Shown: one piece after another, positions 1 to 14,100 of the stretch
Layout: every line of letters starts with the position of its first letter
Numbering within the stretch: position 1 is the stretch's first letter
Source of the DNA: Microdochium bolleyi
Taxonomy: Eukaryota; Ascomycota; Sordariomycetes; Xylariales; Microdochiaceae
DNA length: 64,000 bases
NCBI GenBank assembly: GCA_001566295.1
Contig: KQ964266.1
Coordinates: 248,001 to 312,000 of the forward strand
Reading direction: 5' to 3'
Notes under the pieces: generated by a model
Told to the model about the DNA's origin: nothing
The model's database searches: none
What the model saw: only the letters and a program-made list of their open reading frames with translations
Made by a program: the position numbers and the translations under genes

Positions 1-212
1 GAAACTTCAATGGATGCCTTCCAGGCCCAGTGGCGCAATACAGATCGACAGCTTGGCGCCGGGTTGCCTTTGACTTCACTGCCGCCATGGATACACACAT
101 ACAGGCGTTTCGAGAGCTGGCAGAAGAGGGGGGCAATGTATCAAAACGGGCGCCGCCACCTCCGCTTCCTGTGACCCCCAATAGCCCCGGCCGAGTATCA
201 TCAGCAGGGAGT

Positions 213-235
213 CACACACACACACACACCCACAC
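213..235. repeat. (CA)n microsatellite
   Basis: About nine CA dinucleotide units in a row, followed by a slightly imperfect continuation. Confidence 0.85.
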
Positions 236-615
236 AAAGACCTCTCGCGCGGCAGCGCTACAGAGAAGAAAGCAATGATCTGCGCAGGTACGGAAGGAGC
301 GCTCCCTTCTTCCTCTGGGATGCCGCCATCATCAATTCAAGCAAAACGCCCAGGACCCCTGCCGGAGAGAGAGCAGCTTCTACCTTGTTCGTTTCTCCAC
401 ACGCAGACTAGAGAATTCGTTTCTGTGCTTGGGTGTGTCTGAACCCTTGCTCGGCGGGGGCAGGGCGGACACTTTTCTGCCTGCTTTGCCGTCACGAAAT
501 ACCAAAGTGAAACCGACGAATCTCAATCGTTCAGCTCCAGAGGGGGTCAAAGCGATGTCACCCCCTCTTTCCCAGAGGGCCCTTGTCTCCCATTGACTAG
601 TCCCATCTGGTCTAC

Positions 616-640
616 GCGTGCATGCATGCATGCATGCATG
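616..640. repeat. (TGCA)n microsatellite
   Basis: About five copies of a self-complementary tetranucleotide, so the tract could also form a hairpin. Confidence 0.85.
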
Positions 641-1395
641 ATAATATCCCCCTAGGCTGTTCATTATTCTCCGGGCAGCCCTCTTTGTTTGGTGATGGTG
701 GTGGTGACGATGTCCGAAAGACGTCAAAGGAGATCGGCCATGCGTGGTAGGCAAGCCGGCGTGCAACTGTGACACACACACATGGACGGGTGTAACATCT
801 TTGCCTGCCTGCATCGGTTACACACATCGTGATTCTTGCCATTATGGCTCTGGGGCATGTCGATGTAGCAGCTTCTCTTTTTTAGTTTTTTGTGTGATTC
901 TCCCAAATCGTCCTAGCAGAGCGGATGGACAAAGAAGAACAGGCATGACAGCACATTCAAGAACGTCTGGTCTTCCCAAACCCTTGTTTCTATCCAGGGG
1001 GGAATCTTGCAGTTTTCTTGCAGTATTTACATGCACACCGAGATCTTGTTTCTTTTCTTGTATCCGTTTGTTCCCCGGACCAGGTCATCGCAGGCCCGGC
1101 ATCCCAGCAAGCAAACAGAAAGCGGGATTCAGCTACCGACGTGGCTTGCCAGGGGGAGGGGGGGCAAGTCCCGATACACGCACTTCCCCGTGCCTGCCGA
1201 GGCGGAACAGACAAGTCACCCAGTCTCGTCAAAGGAAAAGGAAAGAGAAATAAGGCGATGCGATATTGTGGCATGATGGATTAGAACGATGCAGTGTGTG
1301 ACACCGGTGTGGAGAACGGCATGCAGGCGGCCCAGGGGTCCTCGCCACCCTGCACCCTGTGGACTAATCTACGCTACTTACAGCGTACCACCAGT

Positions 1396-1447
1396 ACGGA
1401 GAGAGGGGAAAGAGGGGAGACAGAGAGAGATAGAGAGGCAGAGATGG
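1396..1447 (+). repeat. Purine-rich (GA) tract
   Basis: About 50 bases that are almost entirely G and A on the plus strand, including several GAGA units. A low-complexity tract; no function is implied. Confidence 0.7.
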
Positions 1448-3630
1448 AGCCAGCGATGCTATGCATCAGCGGCAGACCGGACGTGCGTACCCGCGCCTTG
1501 GGCTGTGGTCCTCTGGAGGGAGTGTGGTAGGGGGCAGGGGGAGGCAGGCTTTGGACGTCCGTGAGGTCGAGGCAGGCTGTCTGAGGAACCCCGCGTCTTC
1601 ACCCAAACACGGCTCTGAGACTCGTCCTCAGTGCCGAAGCATGCTGTAGACGGGGAGACTTCTTATGCAGCGCGTGTCTCACCTTTTTCTCTCTCTGCAG
1701 TGTCATGTCTTGGGCGCTTTCAATCATCCTCTCCTTGACTCCCTCCGCCCTCGTTGTTATCTCTTCCTCACACATACAAACAGCGATGGGGCCTTCCAGG
1801 TCGTTATTCGGGACCCCGGAGAGACGCACAAGAGAGTACCAAGCCGCGTGATGTGAGGGGCTTCCGATGATGCCGATATTCCCGACACGTGAGACAGACT
1901 GGCACAGACGCAAGTTGCTCGGCAGGAATATGTCATCTTGAGACCCACCTGAGACATTCTGGAATGTCGCTCTGCCTTATCGCGTGTGCAAAGAGGCACG
2001 AGACGAGGCAGACAAAAAAAAATGGAGGGCAGGTGAGACCGGCAGGCCGTCTGCGGGTTTTGACGTCAAGGTGGTCGTGCAATCGGAATGATGTGTTTGC
2101 CTGCTCGTGTGGCACGACCAGCCGCAATTCATTCGAACGTTGCCCTGCCTGCCTGCGCAGACCCCCGCGCAGGGCGCACGTTGCCACACACGCTGGCCCA
2201 TCGCGGAATCTACTTCTTCTTCTTGTGTTACTTGAGTCCTAAGCGAAATGAACTCGGCAGCCGGCAAGCGAAAAGGCATATCCAGCAAAGTCCCAGGCCG
2301 TGTGATTGAGTTGACAGGGCTTGGCTGAACCCTGGGCCCCTGTTCAGCGGAGAAGCCTCCATGCTGATCATGCCCATGCCCGAGCCCGGCAGGGAAGCTC
2401 CGGAATCAATTTGGCAGATACCTGGAGCATCACTAGATCCCCCATCCATCGTATGTTCAATGGCACACAATCAGACGTCAGGTCCAGCGCCATGACGCTT
2501 TGGTGATGGCACTTGAATTGTGGGTGAGCGCACAGGTGCTCTGGCGGGCCTGTTAGTTAGTTGCTGTGATCCCACTCTCCACAGTTTGTGCCGTCCGTGT
2601 GACCAGAACGTCGTCGCTCCAATTGATAACGGGCGACGAGAGGGATCGTCAGGTGGTGGGTTGTTCCTGGCCCCACGCAACGCGACTCCCGCCCGCCCCA
2701 TCGCGCACCGGGAATAACGAGGCGGTTCACATTGGGCCCACGGCCGATGATCCGCCAGGTGAGCAGGCAGCTAGTCGTCTGCCGACCGGTGAAATCCCCG
2801 GGCTGGCCAATGACCGAACTGAGGATCTACGGAAGGCACGGCGACTTGTTTGCAGATCGCCGGCCCTGGGGGCTCGTTGCGCCTATCGTACCTACCTCTG
2901 AGTCTCTGCAGGATCAGCTAGAAGAGTCCCGCAGCCTGCGGTCGTCAGTAACGCGGGCGGTAGGCAGGCGGGCAACGACGAAAGAGGCTTGACTGCTATT
3001 ACGTCGTCGTACATGACCCATGACGACGGAAGCAGAGAGCCAATCGCGCGCCGCCACTCCGGGCTGGCCATCCGACGCGGACCGCCGTGATTGGCTCAAC
3101 GGCCCCTCTAGACAGCTAGACAGCGGGACTATACTCGTCAGGGTGGTGGATCAACCGATGCTAGCGCAAAGTCTATCATCGCAGACGCGCTGGTGATGAT
3201 CACCCGCCGCCCTCCCTCCCGCGACGAGGGACATGGCATTCCTGTCTGCGGCCTGTCGCAAGCGCGTATCACTAATCGTGGAACTACGGTGCTGGGCAAT
3301 GATCAGCGAGAGAGCCCTGCCGCACGGTTTCGCAGACATGAACTTGGAACGGGTCGCTCGGTTGCTCTGCTGGTGCTTGTCGCTGTATTGTGGCCTGCTT
3401 GGGGATATGATGACCCTGAGCAAAGACGGCAGGCACTCTCGGGCACCAGCAGCTCAATAGTCTCTGGACGGAGACCATCAGAAAACAACACGGCGCATCG
3501 ACCAACCAGCGAGACGGGCAACGATTGGCCCTCGTCGTCTCGCCCGTCTCTCGTTGTCTGCCCAGGAACCAACCGCGACTACTGCTGACGGGCTGTGCAT
3601 CAAGTACGAAATGTCCATGCACCGTGCCGC

Positions 3631-3670
3631 AACACCACCACCACACCACCACACCACCACACCACCACCG
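3631..3670 (+). repeat. (ACC)n / CACCAC repeat
   Basis: Imperfect run of ACC and ACACC units on the plus strand, forming a minisatellite-like tract of about 40 bases. Confidence 0.8.
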
Positions 3671-4349
3671 AGGACCAGCAGGCTGGGCGCTGCACTGGGG
3701 CTGGCTGCTCTGCGCCCTTCGGCGGCCGGTTGCAAGCACAAAGCAGGACGCACACCACCCAGCACAGCTCCGTCCAGTATGCAACTGCGGGGGAGGCGTC
3801 ATGCTCCCTCGCGATCCGGGACCGCGGCGTTCACAAAGACCGACGTTGTGTCATCGGGCAGCTGAGATCTCGACAAGTCCGACCACACAAGGAAGCGCAT
3901 GCATCCCTTCGTCAATTCCGACGTGCACAAACAACCGGACACCACGGATGATGCATGTGGTGGACATTAGCACGGGACGAAGAGACATTCTGGAAGAGCT
4001 CTGGAAGCAATCCTGACGTGGCATCTTACCCTGTGCTTGGCTCCTCTCGCACGCTACGCTGCACTATTTGCTTTGCTTCCCCTCGCCATCGCTGGATGTC
4101 TGGTGCCAACGTCATCGGCACGAGACACGCACGCGGCAGGAAGAAGCAACGAACTACCTACCGTATCATCCGCGGCATGCTCTGAGCTGCGGCTGTCGCG
4201 GGATCGCACGTGTACGTACTGTGTCCCACCAGATACACAATCACACAATGCACAATGCGATGACCCGACCACTGCGCCAGCAATCACCAGAGCGTCGCCA
4301 TGTGTGACAACTGGGACATATGTATGGCTGCAAAGCCCAGCCAGCCAGC

Positions 4350-4369
4350 AATCAATCAATCAATCAATA
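4350..4369 (+). repeat. (AATC)n microsatellite
   Basis: Four to five tandem copies of the tetranucleotide AATC. A CAGG tract lies about 90 bases downstream. Confidence 0.8.
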
Positions 4370-4458
4370 ACTCATGGACTCCGCTGCTTTGCGGGTTGAG
4401 AGGAGGATTGCCTGCTCGAGTCCCTTCCTTGTCATCTCCCACACCAACAACGGGACAT

Positions 4459-4479
4459 GCAGGCAGGCAGGCAGGCAGA
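4459..4479 (+). repeat. (CAGG)n microsatellite
   Basis: Five tandem copies of CAGG/GCAG units. Confidence 0.8.
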
Positions 4480-7400
4480 CCCCTGCGTGCTGGACTGAAG
4501 GTACAACGCCAGCTTGTACCCTTTTCCCTGCCGGCCTGTGCAGGGTCAGCCAGGACCCCTGCCAGCCTGCTCAGTGGCCTGGTCTGCTGCCTCGTACGAT
4601 GACGGTCCCGCATGCAAGCAGGAGCAGGAAAGGAGGGGTTCCACACCATTCTCACTGTGTGTACATGTGTCTGCGTGTGTACATGGTGCTGTCTGGCCTG
4701 TCCTTGGCCCAAAGGCTTGCGCGGCTTAAGACAGCCCTGGAGCCCACCCTTGGTTGTTGGCGCAGGGTGCCGAGTGGCGACAAAGAAAGAAGAGCACGTT
4801 CTCCGCTCACACCAGGCTGATCTGAGGCTGTGAGGGAGGTGAGTCTTCGCCGCATTCGGCATGGCGCTGGAAACGTTCGAGAAGGCATCTCGAAGCCTGC
4901 CTGCTTGCGGCTCGGGCTGTCCTTTCACTGCTTTTCTCATCTCCCGCAACCCCGGCCTCCCGTCCTGGCCCCGGCCTTCCGTCGCAGCCAACCAACCTAT
5001 ATTCTCCCCTCCTTCAGAACCCGACGGGACGCGTTCAGCCGCACCGACTGGGGAACAATGCGACACGCAAAAAAGAAATTTCTTGTCATTACAACCGTGC
5101 AGACTGACACTGGAGACGGGCATCCACACTCTCACTGCAAGCCCGCCAACGGTTTGTTAGAAATACCCGACCCGACGGACGGCGTTCCCGCTCACCGGCC
5201 AGGACCACTGTAACGACATTCCCCCCCTCCCCCCCTGATCGACGTCGGCGGGAGCCGCCGCCGACGGGAGGGTGCTGCTGCTGCCGCTTCCCAGACGCAG
5301 GGTCTACACCGGGAACACGACTCAAAATCCTCAAGTTTCAATATTGACCGGACTGCCAGCACGACGAACTTTCCTGGCCGCGAGCGCACGGCAGATCTAC
5401 AGATTACCGACACGGGCCCCTAGCAGACCACACGACACGTCGTCCCGCCTCGCCCGAGTCACTTGCCTTGCATTGCCTTGGCCCCCCGGTGTCTGTGAAG
5501 CTCTCGACTCGTGAGCATTGACCGGTATGGGGCACCCTGTGCAAAGTGCCCCTTCTTTGCCTGCCGCTGACTCAAGAGCCGACGCCGGTCGGGGCGTCCT
5601 TTCTGCATCATGGTTTTCCGTCTTCGCGTCGCACAAACGACTCAGCGAGGCCTGGGCTCGCTCGCTTCATGACACAACGATTTGGTGAAGCGGAGCGGAG
5701 TACAGCCCCGTGTAGCGAGCGCGCAGATTTGATTAATTCTGATCACTCGTGGTATCTCTGTAGCATGTGCATGCCCGTGCTCCGCTGCGACAACCGCGTC
5801 ACGTTCCACGACGGGAGCTGAGATTATTATTCTCTCTCGTCCTCTGCGCTCACGAATCAATCGGTCAATCCAATCTTAGTGCTTGCGGGACTAATTGGCA
5901 GTGGCTGCCAGGGTTCGGAACTGATAGGTTTCTTTTTGTGAGACCATGGGCAGTTCGGTCGTCGTTCTTGCCATGCCGATCACTTCAATCTTTTCCAAGC
6001 AAACCCCTCCACCACGGATGCTCATTCGCCAATCGCTCCCGCGCGCGGCTAATCATGCGATGTTCACGGATGCGCTAGCAAGGGGGGGAAATCATTTGTT
6101 ATGTGTGAATCGAAATGACACCTCCAGAAACAGTAGTCTGGACTGGTACTTTTCCCAATTTCTGCGCGGCGCGTGCCGAGTTGTGTGAGTGAAAGATCTT
6201 CTTTATCCGCTCGCGGATTGGTCTGCTGTTAAGCAAATGGCAAGATTAACCGCTGCCTACCTTGGATACGGGAACTTTGTGAGACTCGCTCCCAGGACTT
6301 TCCATGCCCGGAGATGCCGCTCGGTTCGACGGCGAACGCGGTGCCCGGCGGCGGAGCGGGATTACCGGGGCTCTCTCCATCACCAGGGATCTCTGCACCG
6401 TCCCAGCGATCGATCCCCGACCCGTCAGTAACCGAGACGACGACAGTGCACACCGGCAGTTACCGCTGGGCGCGCAGCATGCACAAGGTAATAGCGTCTC
6501 TGCAAAGAAGCAGCAGCAGCAACTCGTCGTCGGCTATCCTATCGTGTCGAGCTTTTGTTGAATTGTTTTCTCTCCGTGGCGCACGGCAGTTCCACAATGG
6601 AAACTCAACTCTAAACTCTCGAGGTAGTGCTTTTACCGAATGTGGTAGGTCCTCCCATGCAAAAGTGGTTACGCGTACTCATGGCACTGCTCCTGCCAGA
6701 TGTCGCAGTCTGTGCAGGTAGCTTCGCGCGGGTCGATAACTCTACGTCGTTACGCAGGCGGGTGGGGGGAAGGGGTGGGGGCTGCAGCACAGCAACGGCC
6801 AGCATGCGAACCTGGCATCGTCCGAGATATCAGATGAACCAGGTGGGTTACTCAGAACCACCGTAAAAGATCCCAAGGGTTTCTCGTCAGCGGATTGGTC
6901 AAAGCCCTACGGAGCCGAGTGCAGGCTCGCTTCCCACCCGGACCCTTGTCCACCAGGCCCTGTCCCTCTGTGAAGAGAGCTCAAGTCGGGGAGGTTCTAG
7001 AGCTGGCCTCGCTAATGAACAATACCCAGATATCGAAGACACACATCCAGCGGACCTCGCAGGCCCACTCGAGCCGCCATCGTACGGCAAGCACTGCCAT
7101 TGGACCATCAGCCGGCGGCTGTCCCGTGGTTGCTAGACGGCAAGGCCTGCTGACTGGTCGGCTCTGGTTGTGGGACATCATCTGGGCTCTTTTCCAGATT
7201 TTCTTCTCCCTTGTCGACGCCGCTTGTTGCCTCTGCTAGCCGCGCGCCTTGTCAGTCTTCCCACTCACTCTCTGCCGGTCCCGCTCGCGCGTTGTCGCCA
7301 ACTCCGCCTGCGGGACCGACAGCCGGGCAGCTCATGACTCCCTGCCTTGTTGAGGCTGCTCTTTTCTTGGCTTTTCCGGACCTCAGCACAGACGTCATTT

Positions 7401-10400
7401 ACCTGTGGGAACCCTCCTCGTCCTCCTGCACATCAGGCGACCTCGCGAAAATTTGCTGGACATGGCCCATCCCTCTGTCGTGTCTCGTACTCTTCGTGAC
7501 CGGTGTGCGGTCGTGCAGCGCTATTGAAACCGTGCGAGGCGCTTCCGGTCAGGTCCAACAAGGCTCGCGGACCCCTGTGGTCTCAAGGCGTGGTCGTGCA
7601 TCACACGACGTGGAGCCGCGTTATGAGTCGTGCGTTCTTTGCGACGTGGATGCGTGGGTTCCGTGTCTCTCTTTTGTCCATGTGTGCATGTCATGTCTCT
7701 CCTTTTGCCAGCCTCGAGTCGACCCGACGGCTGACACGCAGGGCACGCAAGAAGAAAGCATGTAAGCGGAGATTATTCAGTCGCCGACGTTGGGCAGATC
7801 CATGCACGACCAGAAGGGCTAGGTGTGGTGGTGGTCGTCGTCGTCGTCGCGCTCGGCTGCGCAGCCTCACCAGTGTCTCGCACGCCGAATGGCGTAAATC
7901 CAGGCAGCCTTGAGGGCTTGTTTAGAACCAATAGTTCGCACATCGGACGTCCGGGTTCATGCAGCCCACGACTCCTCGCTCCAGAGTCTCGGCGCGGGAA
8001 TGGCCAGGTGATCCATGCAGGGTCCCAATTTAGCCTTTCAGGGTGGCTGGCTTGTTCTTGTTTTCCAGCTGGCTGCTAGTGAGGCCCCCAAATTATTCAG
8101 TTCGCCTGCCCGGCCACCGCGATAACTCGTGCTAGCCTAGCCCCGTGGCAAGTGCCAGGCTTATGCACAAGATCGATCCGATCCCTCGCATCCCTTCGCA
8201 TCCCTTGTGTTTCCTGGGCGCTTCTCAGCCTGTCGGGGTCCGCCGCCGCCGTGAAGCCACGATGCACACATCATACGGTGGTCCCGGGTTCTCGGGAGCG
8301 TGGCGTCGGCGGGAGCACGAAGGACCCCTCCCTCCCTTCTTTTGGGGAGTGGGCACGAGACGCGGCTCTCACTGTCAGGTCTGCGGCTGGGCCGTGCCAG
8401 GACTGAGTCGAGGGTCAGGCCGGCAGTTGTCCTGGAGGCATAAGCTTTTGCTTTTTCTGTCAGGTATCGTTGTCCTTCTTCGAATGCGCTGCCTGCGTCG
8501 GAGCCTCGTGACGGGTGTTCTCCCGCGTCGCTGTTTTGTCCGCTGACTTTCCACTCACGGAAACAGTGGGACCGCCGCAGGGTTTTTCCCTTCCACGAAA
8601 CGGGCTCCCCGAGAGCAGGGCTTTCAACATGACACGAGAGCGGTGCTGGTCCGCAATCAGTGTGTTGATTCTACAGGTATCTGCCCTGTCGATTTCGACC
8701 CCCGACCATGGAGCACACAGCGGGCCCGCCCGCCTCGGCGATCCCTTGTATATTTTTTTTGTCCGTCCTGCCACGGCTGCATGATCCGGGATAGCATGAT
8801 GCCAAGGCTACCGCGAGCCTCGAGGCTATCGGCTTGGTCCAGCGAAGCTTGGCGGCCAACTATTTCAGTCACCCCCCGTCTCCACGCTTGTCCGTTTACG
8901 GTACTATGCGACCGCAGTAGCTTCCTTTGACTTTTCTCTCCTTTTGACCGCGTATCTCCATTTTCAAGCCTCACTGACGACGACATTATTCGTGAGAAAC
9001 TATGCTCAAGTCATGTCCCCCGTTGATTCCACCTCCCTTGCCCCTCCTTCCCGCACTCTCGGTGCGTTTAGACTCCAACGCCCACTCCGCCGTGGCTTGC
9101 GAGCTGCGTGGCCCTCGTGGCGCTTTCACCTCAATGGAGGTTCAGACAGGAGAGATACCCGGCTCGGCAGATCACAGGGGAATACTAATAGTTCAGCCTC
9201 CCGGGTACGCTAAGTTGCGCCGGTTCAAGCACAGTTGTACACAGTGGCCCTGAAGCGAGTGCCTATGGAGGATGGGACAAGCCAGAATGTATCAGAATGC
9301 GGGCTTCGCACCGCGTCATGGCTTGCGGTCCCCACCCCGGAGGTGTGTGATCGCCGCGACGACAGCCTTGGTGGAGTTGGAGCCGGCAGAAGACAGGTTG
9401 AGCCCCGACGACATACCGAGAGGAAAGCCGGGGACGTGAGAAGCGGAGTGCCCGTTGTTCGCCCGTGATTCAGAGACATCGCGCTCTCGAAGAAGGTAGT
9501 GTGTATTACAGTTCTGGAGCACCATTGCTCGTGATGAGATTTGACAGTTGTGTGTGAAGAGGTTGTCCTAGTTTCATGCCATGGAAACTCCCCCAGTATT
9601 ATCATGTAACGATACGTCAGGTGACGAGCTTCTATCTTGTTGCGCTGAACTGCAGCCTGTAGCTGTCTCTCAATGGATGACATACCAGGCCTCGATGAAA
9701 CCAGGCGTAGTTGGGGCAGTCCCTGTCACGTTATTGGACGTCCTTTGCTCCTGGAAGTATATCTCTTGATGCCTTACATGAAGAGCAAGGCTTGTGCGTC
9801 CTTCCACTGGGTAATCTCCGACCATCCAAAATACAAGCTTGGGTGGTGTCTCTCTATCCAGTTTCTGGGAAGAGACTCAGGAACCGAGCTCACTCCTCCC
9901 TTGCTCACACGTAGATTTCACTATGATCGCGATGGCAGGATAATTGCGCCGAGTCTGGTTCTGGAGGTTATCTAAAATGACCTTTTAAACTGACAGCCAG
10001 TCATCCACGGTTAACCCATCATCCGAAGCAGGTCGTCTTTATCTTCATGTCACTTGATACGTGTGATTCACTGGCCGCTGACCCTTGTTCTCCGAGAACC
10101 CCTGCTCGTGTAGAACGATCGGCAGAGCAAGAGCGTTAATGGGACAAGACTGCATTATCCGACAGTTCGAGACCTTGTGATCAGCGCACTTTACACGCGG
10201 CCAATTTTCTCAAGGCCAGGTTGTCATCCAGTCACAAGTTCCCGATCACCTCTTTCCTGGGATGGAGACAGGAAATGACAACACCATCTTCTGCCATTTG
10301 AACTGCCGGATCTGCCAATCGGGAGTTTCTCTGGTGCTTATCACCTCGTAGATATATCCATGCCCCATGGTGAACATCCTGGGTCAAGTATATGCATGTG

Positions 10401-11157
10401 ATGTAACACCGTCCGACGTTGTATTGTGTAGTGACCGTCCAGCAAGCAGCGCAACTACCGGCCAGAGAGACAACCAATCGCAAAGCTGATATCGAACACG
10501 GATCGTGGAGTCCCCGGTCTAAAGTCTGTGATGCCCCCGGCCCGCCGGAAACTGTATCTCTTTCTTCATCCCAGGTGTGGACCTGGACAGGATGCTATCA
10601 CGGTCGCATTGATCTGCTGGGATGAGGCCGCTCCCGGCCCATGTTGGTATCTGCAGCCAGGGAATCTGCACCCTCGCACTTTTACCCCACGAAGATGGAC
10701 CACCCCCATGCAATGACAAGGAGACCATGTCGTGTGCCGCGACAGCCTGGTCCTGGCACACTGGAGCCATGGATGCTGGTGCCAGATCATCACTCGCTGT
10801 GAGTGCGAACCCACATCTGCACTCTGTAGTCCATACTGGTCGTCCAATCCTCCCGTCATTCCTCACTTGAGCATTAACGAGCACGATGCATGCGGTGTCA
10901 CCACAACAATCCATGGCCAGCAAAGCACCCTCCCACCTTCTTGCCGAAAGCACCGAGGAGATCCTGGACCCCTTGTCGCGAGCTTCCCGTTGCGGAAGGT
11001 AGAGCTGGGCGACCCTGTCCAAAACCCAGCCCGGGGTGGGCGACGAGGTCCAAGGAACAACCCTCCGGGTTTTTGAGTCTTGTTCCCGGGTCCGGTACTT
11101 GGCGAGGACAAGGGCATGGAATCATTTTTGACTTTCGGCAAGAATCAGGGGGGGTTG

Positions 11158-11172
11158 CACTCTCTCTCTCTC
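11158..11172 (+). repeat. (CT)n tract
   Basis: Short CT run followed directly by a C-rich stretch. Low complexity only. Confidence 0.6.
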
Positions 11173-14100
11173 TTCCCCCCGGCTTGCAGCGGGAACTTAT
11201 TATGGTTGATGGGATGCTAAAGATGAGACAAACGTTCCTTCCTCCGACGGCAACATCGATGACGATGACACTTGCAGCGCGCGGCCGGTGTGCGTTGCGG
11301 ATTGTCTGATGATTGTCGGTCGTGAGCGTGCGCTGTGTAGGGATCGAATGATTTTTCCGCGTGATCGGGCAGCACTCGGCATGGGCGTGTGCTCGTATCA
11401 TTCGTCGGGACCCTGTTCCTGGTCGGATCAGCAACGACCGGCTTTGTCGTAGGCGCCGGCCGTCGAATCAAGAAACATCGCGAATCGCGAACGGAGACGG
11501 TCTTCGCAACTACCGACAGGAACACATGCGCAGAGGGTCCTTGCACTGTCCCCAAGCAGGTACAGAGTGTGGAGTGCTGTGCTACGCTGTGCCGTGTGTC
11601 GTTCCTGGACATGACTAGAAAGCAGGCAGCGCCCGCCAGAGGCAGCTTGGTAGACCGACACGGACAGCAGAAGTGGATGCGGAGCACATGTCGCTGCATC
11701 ATGTCTCCATGCCCAACGATAACAAGAACCAGGGTGGTGATACCGAGAGCGTGCGTACCCTGCACTGACTCGTGAGAGTGGCCCCTCCGTGCCTCTGCAG
11801 ACGCTCGCGACAATCGGGGGAGCCTCGGCGCTCGGCTGTCCCGCGTGGATACATGAGGAATGCGAAGCTGTCACATCTCTATATGGCCATTGCCACTATT
11901 CGGAGCCTTGCCCTCGGAGCCCGCGAGCTTTTCACGGCTCGTCGTGGTCGACTGAAAGCATTACTGGACGAGTCGCTGTTGTGAAAGTGCGGGACCACAA
12001 CGCACTCAAGCATAGATCGCGGGCTCTTAAGCTCGGATGCTGTGCACTCATGTGGGTAATACCAAGAGATAGAACACTTGTCGGTGGCAGTGTTGGATAA
12101 CACCATGGGAAGTCCACATAGTCCTGACTCGACGTTGACTGAGATGAGCTAAAGTTAGCACAATGGAATCTGTCAGGCGTGCATGAGCGCCAACGAAGCC
12201 GCGCGGCGGACTAGAGGTCATGATTCTTCAATTGTCCGCTGGACTCGGCCGGTGGGTAGACTGAGCCATTTCGTCTAACATAGGACAGCATCCTCCATCA
12301 TCCTCATCTGAACCACTCCCGGTGCAGACCCCGCCCTCGATGGCATCGGCATTATCGCGCATGCCAAACATCGCGCGGCTGACCTTGAGTCTGAGGAAAG
12401 CTGCCCATCGTCGGGTCGGGCTGGGAGAGTGGGGAGTTTCCAGTCCGTGATCTCGATGACAGGATTCTTCTAGAATAGTTCAGGCTCCGCCCGCCGAGCT
12501 AAAGAAAGAAAGATCGCCGAAAAGCGGACTTTGGGCTCTCCTACCCCTGGCACGGGAAGCCTTGCTTGTCTTACCATGGTTCGGGCGTCGTCGTCGTCGT
12601 CGTCGCCGTCATGCGTTGTTATCGTTGTCGTGCCGTACGCCTCGCGCCCCGAGAGCCCAATTCAGCAACCTAGCTGGACTCTGACTTCAATCTGCTCCAC
12701 GCACAATGGGCATTACAAGCCACTAGTTAGTGAGTCAGATGAGAACCACTTCGAGGGTCACCTGTCGCTAGCTAGCCATCTTGACTCGCGCTGCAAGTAT
12801 CAGTGGGGTATTCGCGAATGTTTTGGAACGTGACCAAACTGCAAGGGGACCTTTTGCAGCTTACACGAGCGGAACCACGGCCGGTAGTGGTGTGTACGCG
12901 TAGGCTAGCGTAGTGGCCTCTCTTGTCCGTGCCACTGCCGGCCGGTGGACTGGTGGACTGGTTCTGAATAGATTAGGACCACAAGTGGCGCCTGTAGACA
13001 TCGTCCACTCTTGCTGTTGATGTTGGCCAACTTGTCTTCTGACGATATGTACAACTATGGAGCCGATATGACGTGAGTGGCCTAGTGGGTAGCCGAGCCC
13101 CATGACCTGACCTCAAGACGAGAACCTCGAGCAGCCCATGATGGCAGAGACTGAAAACGCGGCATGTGGTCCGTTCTCTGCGAGGCTTGTGACCATCTCG
13201 TTGTGGAGCTAAGGAGAGGTCCCGCATTGCATGAGATAGATACGTCCTTGGGGCGAGGTAGATGCTGCGTTGCAGACGGCGCGCGCCTTCACGGCTGTGC
13301 ACCGTGAGGAGCTGATCACTCGCAAAGATGGGGCCGCGCGCTGAATGATCTGGTCTGACCTCATCGTGACAATCAACATGATGGCACGGTCTCACCTGAT
13401 CATGACATGTTGGGCCTCTGGTCTGCTTGAGTGCTCCGCTCAGTCCCTTTGCGGTGGACCGCTGGAGGACAGTTGCCGCGTCTTCTGCCGGACCTCATGG
13501 TGGGTTGTCGAGTCATTCTTTCGTGTTATGGGTATCTAAAAGAATACTTTTGGTTTACCAATGGCAACTAATACGGCAGACCAGTTGAGCTAACTGAGAG
13601 GTCAAATCATGTTCAGGAAGCGTAAGTTGCGGTAAAGTCGCTTTTCATTGCGATGTTGCACTTGAGGGTGGACTGAACGTACGAGGCCATGCCAAGATGC
13701 ATCCGTGAAGCACTCGAAGACGTCGCAACTGCAGATCATGCTCAGAAATCATGCTTGCGAACATATTCTCACGACGATGTACTGTATGAAAGTCCCAAGG
13801 TAGCATTACTGTGAAGTACATGTGAAGTGTCACACGCTGTGACGTTGGCCAATACCGTCGTGGTGCAGCATTGAGGCTCAAAAGATACCCTCCTGCCTCT
13901 TCCGTTGAGGGCGAGAGCAGCACCCAAGAACGTACAGAAGATCCTTGGAGAGCTGGTCTCGGGTGCCCGTTGCATGAAATGCCATGGATGGACAGCCAGT
14001 GCACATGCAAGCCTGGTTGTACACTCAACGTCACTGAGTGCGAATTTCCTGACTCGGGCACAGTAAATGCCCCCTTGCTTGGAGAGACTGCTTCGCTATC

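Noticed and set aside
10519..11022. 167-codon minus-strand ORF in the gene-poor region
   Set aside because: Random-looking composition with many Cys, Ser and Arg, no hydrophobic pattern and no intron signals.
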